Below are positions 1 through 7,130 of a stretch of 8,838 nucleotides of DNA, one piece after another (the stretch's first letter is position 1; each line of letters begins with the position of its first letter). The stretch is from Schwartzia sp. (in: firmicutes). Lineage in GTDB: Bacteria; Bacillota; Negativicutes; Selenomonadales; Selenomonadaceae. The notes under the pieces were generated by a model. It saw only the letters and a program-made list of their open reading frames with translations, did not search any database and was not told where the DNA came from. Both the position numbers and the translations under genes were made by a program. The stretch is taken from positions 1-8,838 of the forward strand of contig JAGAZS010000122.1 of assembly GCA_017939945.1 (NCBI GenBank), given 5' to 3'.

Positions 1-821
1 ATCCGAAGGACGTGGCGCAGAAGACGACCGCGGCGGACGCGCAGGCGGAGGCGGCCGGCGCGCAGCTCGCGCTGGCGGAAACAAATCTCGCGCGCTATCG
101 CCAGCTTTACGCGGAAGCGGCCATCGCGGCGGCGGTGCTCGACCAATACCAGACGGCGTATGACGCGGCGCTTGCCGCATATCAAGCGGCGGCGGCGCAG
201 GCGACGGAAGCGCACAACGCGCTTTCCTATACGGAGCTGGTCGCCGACGCGGACGGCGTGGTGTCCGGCCTTTCGGCGGAAGTCGGGCAGGTGGTCGCCG
301 CCGGGCAGACGGTGCTGACCTTTGTGGAGTCCGGCGAGATGGAAGTGGAGATTAACGTGCCGGAGAACCGGCTGCCGATTATTGCCGTCGGCAAGAATGT
401 GGAGGTTTCTTTCTGGGCAATGGCGAACACAAAGGCCAGAGGCGTAATCCGCGAAATCGCGCCGATGGCGGACCCGGCGACGCGGACTTACAAGGTGCGC
501 GTCTCCGTCCCGAACCCGCCCGCGGGCATGGCGCTGGGCATGACGGCCAGCGTGAACGTGACGGGCGAAAAGACGGGCGGCGCGGCGAATACGACGGCGA
601 CGCTGCCAATGTCGGCGATTTACCAAACCGGGGAAAAGCCCTGCGTTTGGATTGTCAAGGACGGGAAAGTTTCGCTCCGTGAAATATCCGTCGTGTCCTT
701 CGGCGCCAACGAGGCGGTCGTTGCAGGGCTTTCGGCGGGCGACGTGGTGGTGACGGCGGGCGTCCACAAGCTCCATGAGGGCGAGGAGGTGCGCGTCGGC
801 GAAGGAGCGGAAAAGCCATGA
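1..821 (+). CDS. RND efflux periplasmic adaptor (HlyD/MFP family), 5'-truncated by window edge
   Basis: This is the C-terminal part of a membrane fusion protein that links an inner-membrane RND pump to an outer-membrane channel. The reading frame is open to the window edge (first full codon at base 3), so a GTG at 12 is only an internal valine codon; the signal peptide or lipobox would lie upstream. In order the fragment shows an Ala/Glu/Gln-rich helical hairpin arm (about the first 70 residues), the second half of the lipoyl domain (YTELVADADGVVSG, then VGQVVAAGQTV), a beta-barrel domain with the family-typical DPATRTYKVRV, and a membrane-proximal domain beginning LPMSAIYQ. The C-terminus HEGEEVRVGEGAEKP is normal for the family. 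The stop overlaps the next start (ATGA, 818-821), which indicates translational coupling with the permease. The family call is secure; the exported substrate cannot be read from the sequence. Confidence 0.93.
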   Translation, partial: PKDVAQKTTAADAQAEAAGAQLALAETNLARYRQLYAEAAIAAAVLDQYQTAYDAALAAYQAAAAQATEAHNALSYTELVADADGVVSGLSAEVGQVVAAGQTVLTFVESGEMEVEINVPENRLPIIAVGKNVEVSFWAMANTKARGVIREIAPMADPATRTYKVRVSVPNPPAGMALGMTASVNVTGEKTGGAANTTATLPMSAIYQTGEKPCVWIVKDGKVSLREISVVSFGANEAVVAGLSAGDVVVTAGVHKLHEGEEVRVGEGAEKP

Positions 822-3800
822 ACCGTATCACGGAAATCGCGCTGAAGAATCGCGATCTCGTCTGGTATTTTGTCATTGTCGCCTTTGTCGCGGGTATTTT
901 CTCGTATTATCGCTTGGGGCGCATGGAGGACCCGGATTTCACTATCCGCATGATGGTCGTTTCGGCGGCGTGGCCCGGCGCGACGGCAGAGGAGATGGAG
1001 CAGCAGGTCACGGACAAGCTGGAAAGCAAGTTCCGCGACATTCCCGGCGTGGACTACCTCGAAAGCTATTCGCGCCCCGGGCAGACGGTCATTTATATCA
1101 CTCTGCGGGACGATGTGCCGAAGGAAAAGATTCGCCCGACATGGCGCGACCTTCGGAATTTCGGCGAGGACGTGAAGCCGGATTTGCCCTCCGGCGTCTA
1201 CGGGCCGTATTATGACGACCGTTTCGACGACGTCTACGGCTCGATTTACGCGATCACCGGGGACGGCTATACCAACGAGGAGATGCGGCAGGCGGCGGAG
1301 AAACTGCGCCGTCGCGCCGCCAAGGTGGACAGCGTGCAGAAGGTCGAGCTGCTCGGCGTGCAGACGGAAAAAGTCTACGTCGAAGCGGAGAACGCGAAGC
1401 TCTCGGCGCTGGGCATTTCCCCGCAGGCGCTCGCCGCCGCGCTGGAAGCGCAGAGCGCCAAAGCACCTGCGGGCATGATGGAGACGGAATCGGACAATAT
1501 TTTTCTGCGCGTCACGGGGCAGTTCGACGACGTGGAGGCGATTCGCGAGACGCCGATCGCGGCAGGCGGACGCGTGCTCCGGCTCGGCGACATCGCCACG
1601 GTGGAGCGCCGCCCCGTGGATCCGCCGGGGACGAAAATGTTTTTCAACGGCGAGCCGGCGGTGGGCGTCGCCATCTCCATGGAGCCGGGCGGTGATATCC
1701 TGAAGCTCGGCGCGGATTTGACGGATCTCGTCGCCGAGATGCAACGGGAGCTGCCTTTGGGGCTGGAGGTTCATCGCGTGTCCGACCAGCCCGCCGTGGT
1801 CAAGGACGCTATCGACGAATTTGTGGGCTCGCTTCGCGAGGCGGTCATCATCGTTTTGGTGGCGAGCTTCATGAGCCTCGGCCTCCGGGCGGGCGCGGTG
1901 GTCGCCCTCTGCATCCCGCTGGTTTTGGCGGGGACGTTCTGCTTCATGAATATGCTGGGCATCGACCTCCACAAGGTTTCCCTCGGCGCGCTGATCATCT
2001 CGTTGGGACTTTTGGTGGACGACGCGATCATCGCCATCGAAATGATGAGCGTGAAGCTGGAGCAAGGCTGGGACCGCGTGAAAGCGGCGTGCTACGCCTG
2101 CGAGTCGTCGGCGAAGCCGATGCTGACGGGCACGCTGATTACTTGCGCGGGCTTCATTCCCGTCGCCTTTTCCGAAGGCATGGCGTCGGAGTTTTGCGAG
2201 GCGTTGTTCCCGGTCATCGGCATCGCGCTTCTCCTGTCGTGGGTCGTCGCCGTGACGGTGACGCCGCTCCTGGGCTATTACCTGATCCGCGCCAAGGAGG
2301 GTGGAGGGAAAACGCCGGAAGAAATGTACCAAGGGAAATTCTATCAAATCTTCCGCAAGCTGCTGACTTGGTTCCTGCGCCATCGCCTGGTGGTGCTCCT
2401 GGCGACGGCGGGCATCTTCGCGGGAGCGGTTTGGCTGCTGGGCTTCGTTCGGCAGGATTTTTTCCCGCCGTCCCTGCGTCCGGAGGTCATCGTGGAAATG
2501 CGCCTGCCCGAAGGCTCGTCGAAGAAAGCGACGGCCGCCGAGGCCGCGCGGCTGGCCGCGCTGCTGGACGAGCAAAAGGACAATCTGGACAGCTATTCCT
2601 ATTATGTCGGCGAGGGGTCGCCGCGCTTTGTGCTGACCATAGACCCGGTGCTTCCGGCGGACAATTACGCCCAGTTCGTCATTGTCGCGAAGGATTTGCA
2701 GGGGCGGAAGGCGGTGGAAAAAACCGTCCGCGCCGCGCTTGAGGAGAAATTCCCGAACGTCCGCGGCAACATTAAGTTCATCCAGACCGGGCCGCCGGCC
2801 GACTATCCGGTCATGATGCGCGTCTCCGGCTATGAAAAAGAAAAAGTCCGCGAGATTGCCAACCAGCTCGTGGATCTCATGCGGGAGGATCCGAACTACA
2901 CCGATATCAATTTCGACTGGAACGAAAAATCGAAGGCGGTGCGCCTGACTCTCGACCAGGACAAGCTGAAAAGCCTCGGCGCGTCCAGCGAGGCCGTGGC
3001 ACAGACGCTTTACACGGAGCTGACGGGCGCGCGTGTCGCCCAGTATTATCGCGGCGACCGCACCATTGACATCGAGCTTCGTCTCGCGGAAAAGGACCGC
3101 AGGGAGCTGTCGGCTCTCGGCGATTTGCCCGTCTATTTGCCCACGGGGACGGTGCCGCTGTCGCAGGTCGCGGAGATTTCCTTCACGGCGGAAGACGGGC
3201 TGATTTTGCGGCGCGACCTGATGCCGACCATCACCGTGCAGTCGAACATCCAGCAGGGGACGGCGAACGACGCCGCGCAAAAGCTCTATGACCGGGCGAC
3301 GGAGCTGCGGAAAAATCTGCCCTTCGGCTATTCGATCACCCCGGGCGGCTCCATGGAAGACAGCGAGGAGTCGATGGAGTATCTGCTCGGCCCCGTCCCC
3401 GCGATGGTGTTTATCATCATGACGCTCCTGATGTTCCAGCTTCGGAGCGGGCGGCGCGTCGCCGTGACGCTTTTGACCGCGCCCCTGGGCATTATCGGCG
3501 TCGTCATCGGGATGCTCGTCTTCGACCAGGCGCTGGGCTTTGTCGCCGACCTCGGCGTGCTGGCCCTCGTCGGCATGATTATCCGAAACTCGGTCATCTT
3601 GATCGAGCAGATCAGAGACCACCTCGCCGAGGGCGAGACGCTCTGGGACGCGATCATCGACTCCGCCGTGCTGCGGTTCCGTCCGATCATGCTGACGGCG
3701 GGCACCGACATCTTGGGCATGGTCCCGCTGATGGCGAGCACCTTTTGGGCGCCGATGGCGGTGGCGATCGCGGCGGGGCTGATTATCGCGACATTCCTGA

Positions 3801-3856
3801 CGCTGCTCGTGCTGCCGGTCATGTACGCCGTGGCGTATCGGGCCGATGAAGCATAA
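818..3856 (+). CDS. RND efflux transporter permease subunit (AcrB-type), 1012 aa
   Basis: This is a proton-driven inner-membrane pump of the resistance-nodulation-division superfamily, expected to work as a trimer with the adaptor encoded just upstream. The length (1012) fits the family. One membrane helix lies near residues 13-31, followed by a large periplasmic porter domain. A helix cluster then carries the proton-relay pair D401-D402 in GLLVDDAIIAIEMM (AcrB D407/D408). A second half repeats the plan, with a second porter domain and a C-terminal helix bundle. In the TM10 motif GMIIRNSVILIEQI, Arg923 stands where AcrB has Lys940; I believe Arg is found in a divergent subgroup of these pumps. 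The start is fixed by the ATGA overlap with the adaptor, and GAAGGAG (801-807) is the ribosome binding site. Substrates could be drugs, bile salts, metals or solvents; nothing here decides. No outer-membrane channel gene is seen. Confidence 0.96.
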   Translation: MNRITEIALKNRDLVWYFVIVAFVAGIFSYYRLGRMEDPDFTIRMMVVSAAWPGATAEEMEQQVTDKLESKFRDIPGVDYLESYSRPGQTVIYITLRDDVPKEKIRPTWRDLRNFGEDVKPDLPSGVYGPYYDDRFDDVYGSIYAITGDGYTNEEMRQAAEKLRRRAAKVDSVQKVELLGVQTEKVYVEAENAKLSALGISPQALAAALEAQSAKAPAGMMETESDNIFLRVTGQFDDVEAIRETPIAAGGRVLRLGDIATVERRPVDPPGTKMFFNGEPAVGVAISMEPGGDILKLGADLTDLVAEMQRELPLGLEVHRVSDQPAVVKDAIDEFVGSLREAVIIVLVASFMSLGLRAGAVVALCIPLVLAGTFCFMNMLGIDLHKVSLGALIISLGLLVDDAIIAIEMMSVKLEQGWDRVKAACYACESSAKPMLTGTLITCAGFIPVAFSEGMASEFCEALFPVIGIALLLSWVVAVTVTPLLGYYLIRAKEGGGKTPEEMYQGKFYQIFRKLLTWFLRHRLVVLLATAGIFAGAVWLLGFVRQDFFPPSLRPEVIVEMRLPEGSSKKATAAEAARLAALLDEQKDNLDSYSYYVGEGSPRFVLTIDPVLPADNYAQFVIVAKDLQGRKAVEKTVRAALEEKFPNVRGNIKFIQTGPPADYPVMMRVSGYEKEKVREIANQLVDLMREDPNYTDINFDWNEKSKAVRLTLDQDKLKSLGASSEAVAQTLYTELTGARVAQYYRGDRTIDIELRLAEKDRRELSALGDLPVYLPTGTVPLSQVAEISFTAEDGLILRRDLMPTITVQSNIQQGTANDAAQKLYDRATELRKNLPFGYSITPGGSMEDSEESMEYLLGPVPAMVFIIMTLLMFQLRSGRRVAVTLLTAPLGIIGVVIGMLVFDQALGFVADLGVLALVGMIIRNSVILIEQIRDHLAEGETLWDAIIDSAVLRFRPIMLTAGTDILGMVPLMASTFWAPMAVAIAAGLIIATFLTLLVLPVMYAVAYRADEA

Positions 3857-3870
3857 GCCGTATTTCACAT

Positions 3871-3885
3871 GAGGTGATTCCCTTG
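3871..3885 (+). promoter_or_regulatory. Ribosome binding site deciding a TTG start for the diguanylate cyclase
   Basis: The sequence reads GAGGTGATTCCCTTG. An in-frame GTG at 3874 sits inside the Shine-Dalgarno motif AGGTGA (3872-3877) and would itself have no good site upstream. The TTG at 3883, five bases after AGGTGA, is therefore the more likely initiation codon. This shortens the protein by three residues compared with the GTG choice. Confidence 0.7.
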
Positions 3886-5118
3886 CCAAAGAAACCGCTG
3901 ATTATGATGATATTGCCCGAATCCCCGATTGCGCGCGAATTTCGCGGGCTGCTTTCCGAAGAATACGAGGTCATTTCCGCCGATAACGAGGAGCAAGGAC
4001 TGCTGGCCCTGAGCCATTTGCGCGACCAAGTTTCCGCCGTGCTGCTCGACCTTGATCTTTCACGGCAAAACGGTTTCTCGTTTTTCAAAACGTTCAGCCG
4101 TGATGTGCTGTACGCCGCGATCCCCGTCATCGCCGCCTTGCCGCGCACCCCGACGGAAAAGGATATGGCCTGTCTCGACATGGGGGCAGCCGATATTTTG
4201 GCGCCGCCCTGCGAAGGGAAATTGCTTCTGAAACGGCTGTCCAACGTGATCCGGGCCAAGGACTCGGCGACGTTTTACGAAATCGAGCGGATGCTGCAGG
4301 TGCTGCCGTCCAATATTTATCTGAAAGACGCGGAGGGCAAGTACATCTTCGCCACCCATTATTGGCACCATCTGGACAAGAGCGACGATCCTGACTGGAC
4401 CATCCGCGGCAAGACCGATCCCGAGATACGCAAGGACAAGGAAAACGCGCGGCTCGCCTATGAGAGCGACAAGAAAATCCTCGCCACGGGACAGGGCACG
4501 CGGTACGTCATCGAAGTCAATGCCGACGGCCAGCGGGAATTCCTGGAGCTGATCAAGGAACCGGTGCGGGACGACGACGGCAATATCAAGGGCATCGTCG
4601 GGCTGATCAACAACGTGACGGAGCAGCAGCTCATGAAGCTGGAACTGGAACGCCGCGCGAAGACCGACGAACTGACCGGGCTGTTCAACCGCCGTTATTA
4701 TCAGGAATACATCGCGAAAATCCATGCGCCGGAAAATCTGCCGATCAGCTTCGTGTCGGCAGACTGCAACGGCCTGAAATACATCAACGACACTTACGGG
4801 CATCTCGTCGGGGACGAGTACATCCGGATGTCGGCGCTGCTGTTCCGCATGGTGCTGCCGGAGCGGGCCGGGATTTTCCGCATGGGCGGCGACGAGTTCG
4901 CCCTCGTGCTGCCGAAAACCGACGCCGAGGAGGCGCGGCGCCTCGTGGCGGAGATGCAGCAAAAGCAGTCCCTGTTCCGCATCAGGAACGAGGAACTCAG
5001 CGTCGCCTTCGGGTTTTCCACGATACAGACGGAGGCTAACGACTTGGATATTTGCATTGCGGCAGCCGACCAAGAAATGTACAGGAACAAAAAACAGTCA
5101 AAAAGAGCCCGCGCGTGA
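3883..5118 (+). CDS. Diguanylate cyclase: degenerate receiver, PAS and GGDEF domains, 411 aa
   Basis: This is a predicted cytoplasmic enzyme making c-di-GMP from two GTP; no signal peptide or membrane helix is visible. Numbering is from the TTG start. Residues about 4-125 resemble a response-regulator receiver. The usual Asp at the phosphorylation site is present (D56 in LLDLDL), but the acidic pair after strand 1 is ILPES and the conserved Thr/Lys region reads IAALPRT, so the phosphorylation pocket is degenerate. Residues about 134-246 form a PAS fold (LPSNIYLKDAEGKYIFA to IKGIVGLINNVTEQ), followed by a short helical linker. The GGDEF domain begins TDELTGLFNRR, keeps SADCNGLKYIND and has GGDEF at 335-339, so it should be catalytically active. 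The product-inhibition RxxD site is absent before GGDEF (LPERAGIFRM). The gene lies 26 bases after the RND permease stop and is probably cotranscribed. An alternative start is GTG at 3874. Confidence 0.93.
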   Translation: MPKKPLIMMILPESPIAREFRGLLSEEYEVISADNEEQGLLALSHLRDQVSAVLLDLDLSRQNGFSFFKTFSRDVLYAAIPVIAALPRTPTEKDMACLDMGAADILAPPCEGKLLLKRLSNVIRAKDSATFYEIERMLQVLPSNIYLKDAEGKYIFATHYWHHLDKSDDPDWTIRGKTDPEIRKDKENARLAYESDKKILATGQGTRYVIEVNADGQREFLELIKEPVRDDDGNIKGIVGLINNVTEQQLMKLELERRAKTDELTGLFNRRYYQEYIAKIHAPENLPISFVSADCNGLKYINDTYGHLVGDEYIRMSALLFRMVLPERAGIFRMGGDEFALVLPKTDAEEARRLVAEMQQKQSLFRIRNEELSVAFGFSTIQTEANDLDICIAAADQEMYRNKKQSKRARA

Positions 5119-5135
5119 GCGTGGGCTCTTTTTGA
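5098..5135. terminator. Bidirectional intrinsic terminator between converging genes
   Basis: The arms TCAAAAAGAGCCCGCGC (5098-5114) and GCGTGGGCTCTTTTTGA (5119-5135) pair over 17 positions with one wobble, around a GTGA loop (5115-5118). Each strand has a GC-rich stem base followed by a run of five T, so it can end the rightward RND/cyclase transcript and the leftward ABC transporter transcript. The cyclase stop codon TGA (5116-5118) lies in the loop. Confidence 0.92.
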
Positions 5136-5143
5136 CGATAGTA

Positions 5144-6895
5144 TCAATTTGCGGTTATCGGGCGCAATGCGGGCGTGCGGTCCGCCAGCGAAAGCTCGCT
5201 GTCGTGCCGAGCGAAGAGCGTCGAGCGGTGCGCGACGCTGACGAGCCCCGCGTTCGGCAGTTCGCTTCGGAGCAGATCGTAAAGACGCGCTTCGCGTGTT
5301 TCGTCGAGAGCGCTGGTGGCTTCGTCGAGGAAAATCCAATCAGGACGAACGAGAAGCACGCGGGCGAAAGCGATCCGCTGCTGCTCGCCGAGGGAGAGGA
5401 TGCGGCTCCAGTCGTCGGTTTCGTCAATACGGTCCGCAAGCTGCGGCAGGTCGACGAGGGCGAGGACATTGCGGATTGCTTCGTCGTTGGGCGCATCGGC
5501 TTCGGATAACGGATAGACGATGGCGCGGCGGAGCGTGCCGAGGGGAAGATAAGGTCTTTGCGGCAGGAACAGCACGCGGCTGCCAGTCGGGCGCATGAGC
5601 CGCCCTGTGCCGAAGGGCCAAAGCCCCGCCAACGCGCGGAGCAGCGTGCTTTTTCCGCAGCCGGAAGGCCCGGTGACAAGCAGCCGCTTTCCGGCGGGCA
5701 GCACCAGCGAAAAAGAATTGAGAAGCTGCGTGCCGTTCGGAAGACGGACCGATACGTCGTTCATGACGAGGGCATGGGAGACATCCGCCGTTCCGTTCCC
5801 TGTTTCCATCGCGCCGCCTTCCTCTTGCGCGACGGCGGGCGCGAGCTCGCGGACTTCCTCGAGGTGCTCGGTGAACCCATAGAGTCGGTGAATGACGGAA
5901 ACGAGTTTCGCGATGGTGTCGTATGCCTCGACGAAGTAGGAAAGCCCGTCCTGCACGCGACCGAAGGCACTGGTGGTCTGCATCAGCCCGCCCAGCGCGA
6001 TTTCCCCGGCGAAGTAGCGCGGCGCGGCGAGAATCAGCGGCGCGATGATCGCGAGCTGCATATAAGAATTGGCGTAGAAGTTCAGGAATTTCGTCTGCCG
6101 CATCAGCTCGCGGAAATTCTTGATGACGTGGCCGAACCGGTCAAGGAATCCCGCGTTTTCCGCGTCCTCGCCGCGATAAAACGCGACGCTCTCGCTGTTT
6201 TCCCGCATGCGCGCCATCGAGAAACGGAAATCCGCCTCATAGCGCTGCTGCTCGTAATTCAAGTTGATCAGCTTGCGTCCGACGAAATGCGCCAGCGCGG
6301 TGCCGACGACGGAATACAGCAGCGAGAACCAGAGCATATAGCCGGGAATCTCAATAGTGCCGTCGCCGAAAGGAACGGAAAGCACGCCGGACAAATCCCA
6401 GAGCACGACGGCGAAAGCCGCGATCGTGGTGATTTGCTTCAACACCCCGAGCAAGAGCTGGAGCGTCAGGCTGACAAAAAGATCGATGTCCTCCTGGATA
6501 CGCTGGTCGGGGTTGTCCATGCCGCCGCTGCCCGTGACCTGGAGACGGTAATGGGATTGATCCTTGAGCCACGACGTCAGGTATTTTCCCGTCATCCAAG
6601 TCCGCCAGCGGATCTCGAGAAGCTGGCGCAGATAGATAGCGTAGACGGCAATGGCGATATAGAGGAAGGCGATCAATGAGAATTTGCCGATCAAAGGCCA
6701 AAACAAATTGTATTCGTAGGCCTGGAGCGCGTTGTAAAATTCGTTGTACCAGCTGTTGAGCTGAACGAGCAGATAGACCATTGCGAAATTCATGGCGATG
6801 ACGACGGCCAAAAGCCCAATGGCCCGCTTCTTTTCCTCGGAGCGCCAATAGCCGCGGAACAACCGCCAAAAGGCGCGCATAAACGAGAGCTTCAT
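5144..6895 (-). CDS. ABC transporter, fused permease and ATPase, YddA/SbmA-BacA (ABC_membrane_2) type, 583 aa
   Basis: This is a half-transporter expected to dimerise in the inner membrane. The N-terminal part has membrane helices at about 25-46 and 64-89 and further ones to about residue 320. It carries the family-typical LEIRWRTWMTGKYLTSWL and the EAA-like NPDQRIQEDI, which place it with YddA, SbmA/BacA and peroxisomal ABCD proteins rather than with ordinary exporters. The ATPase is complete: Walker A GPSGCGKST (409-417), Q-loop Q446 in LFLPQRPY, signature LSLGEQQ (500-506), Walker B and catalytic glutamate in FLDEATSALDE (D524, E525), and switch histidine H556 in VAHRST. The ATG follows GGAAG at a suitable distance. 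The gene is monocistronic and converges on the cyclase gene, with 25 bases between the two stops. Relatives move peptides, vitamin B12-like compounds or fatty acyl molecules; the direction and substrate here are unknown. Confidence 0.95.
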   Translation of the reverse strand: MKLSFMRAFWRLFRGYWRSEEKKRAIGLLAVVIAMNFAMVYLLVQLNSWYNEFYNALQAYEYNLFWPLIGKFSLIAFLYIAIAVYAIYLRQLLEIRWRTWMTGKYLTSWLKDQSHYRLQVTGSGGMDNPDQRIQEDIDLFVSLTLQLLLGVLKQITTIAAFAVVLWDLSGVLSVPFGDGTIEIPGYMLWFSLLYSVVGTALAHFVGRKLINLNYEQQRYEADFRFSMARMRENSESVAFYRGEDAENAGFLDRFGHVIKNFRELMRQTKFLNFYANSYMQLAIIAPLILAAPRYFAGEIALGGLMQTTSAFGRVQDGLSYFVEAYDTIAKLVSVIHRLYGFTEHLEEVRELAPAVAQEEGGAMETGNGTADVSHALVMNDVSVRLPNGTQLLNSFSLVLPAGKRLLVTGPSGCGKSTLLRALAGLWPFGTGRLMRPTGSRVLFLPQRPYLPLGTLRRAIVYPLSEADAPNDEAIRNVLALVDLPQLADRIDETDDWSRILSLGEQQRIAFARVLLVRPDWIFLDEATSALDETREARLYDLLRSELPNAGLVSVAHRSTLFARHDSELSLADRTPALRPITAN

Positions 6896-6941
6896 CAGGA
6901 GTTCTTCCTTTCATTTGCTTCTTTGGACAATACCGTTTTCT

Positions 6942-6970
6942 ATTATAACGCCTTTGTTCCGGCTTTGCCA
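6942..6970 (-). promoter_or_regulatory. Probable sigma-70 promoter of the ABC transporter gene
   Basis: On the - strand there is a perfect TATAAT (6947 to 6942). A weak -35, TGGCAA (6970 to 6965), lies 17 bases upstream. The predicted transcript would start near 6935, giving a leader of about 40 bases before the ATG at 6895. The -10 is convincing; the -35 matches TTGACA at only three of six positions. Confidence 0.6.
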
Positions 6971-6980
6971 TAGGCAAAGC
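6962..6980. repeat. Perfect 8-bp inverted repeat, possible operator
   Basis: GCTTTGCC (6962-6969), spacer ATA, GGCAAAGC (6973-6980). The left arm overlaps the presumed -35 of the leftward ABC transporter promoter. No T-run follows on either strand, so an intrinsic terminator is unlikely, and a repressor or activator site is a better reading. This is inferred from position and symmetry only. Confidence 0.5.
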
Positions 6981-7077
6981 TTCCTCTTGGCATTTCAACG
7001 AGGTGGATTTTTCCTCGCTATAGAGCAGAAAATGCAAATAGTAAAATGAGGATTGCGGCAAGAGCATTCTCTTTTTT

Positions 7078-7106
7078 ATGCAATATATCGAGAAACATGC
7101 TATAAT
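7078..7106 (+). promoter_or_regulatory. Extended -10 promoter of the Rpn-family gene
   Basis: TGCTATAAT (7098-7106) is a perfect extended -10 (TGnTATAAT). The position 17 bases upstream reads ATGCAA (7078-7083), a poor -35, which an extended -10 can tolerate. The surrounding DNA is AT-rich. Transcription would begin near 7113, leaving a very short leader before the AGGTGG ribosome binding site (7121-7126) and the ATG at 7131. Confidence 0.7.
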
Positions 7107-7130
7107 TAAAAATAAAACCGAGGTGGTTGA

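Noticed and set aside
3874..3876. GTG as the start of the diguanylate cyclase
   Set aside because: This GTG lies inside the AGGTGA ribosome binding motif; TTG at 3883 has the correct spacing from it.
620..3889. A 1089-codon open frame on the - strand opposite the adaptor/permease genes
   Set aside because: It is antisense to a complete, clearly conserved RND permease. Its His/Arg/Asp-rich composition is the expected result of GC-biased third positions read on the other strand.
4060..5073. A 337-codon - strand frame opposite the diguanylate cyclase
   Set aside because: It is antisense to conserved PAS and GGDEF motifs and has low-complexity His/Arg/Gln content with no recognisable domain.
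5558..6679. A 373-codon + strand frame opposite the ABC transporter
   Set aside because: It is the shadow of a complete ABC transporter with all ATPase motifs, with no plausible domain of its own.
6962..6980. Reading the 8-bp inverted repeat as an intrinsic terminator
   Set aside because: No T-run follows the stem on either strand, and the repeat lies in a promoter region.
6896..7130. Insertion-sequence ends or a CRISPR array around the Rpn-family gene
   Set aside because: No terminal inverted repeats flanking the gene, target-site duplication or regularly spaced repeats could be found by eye.
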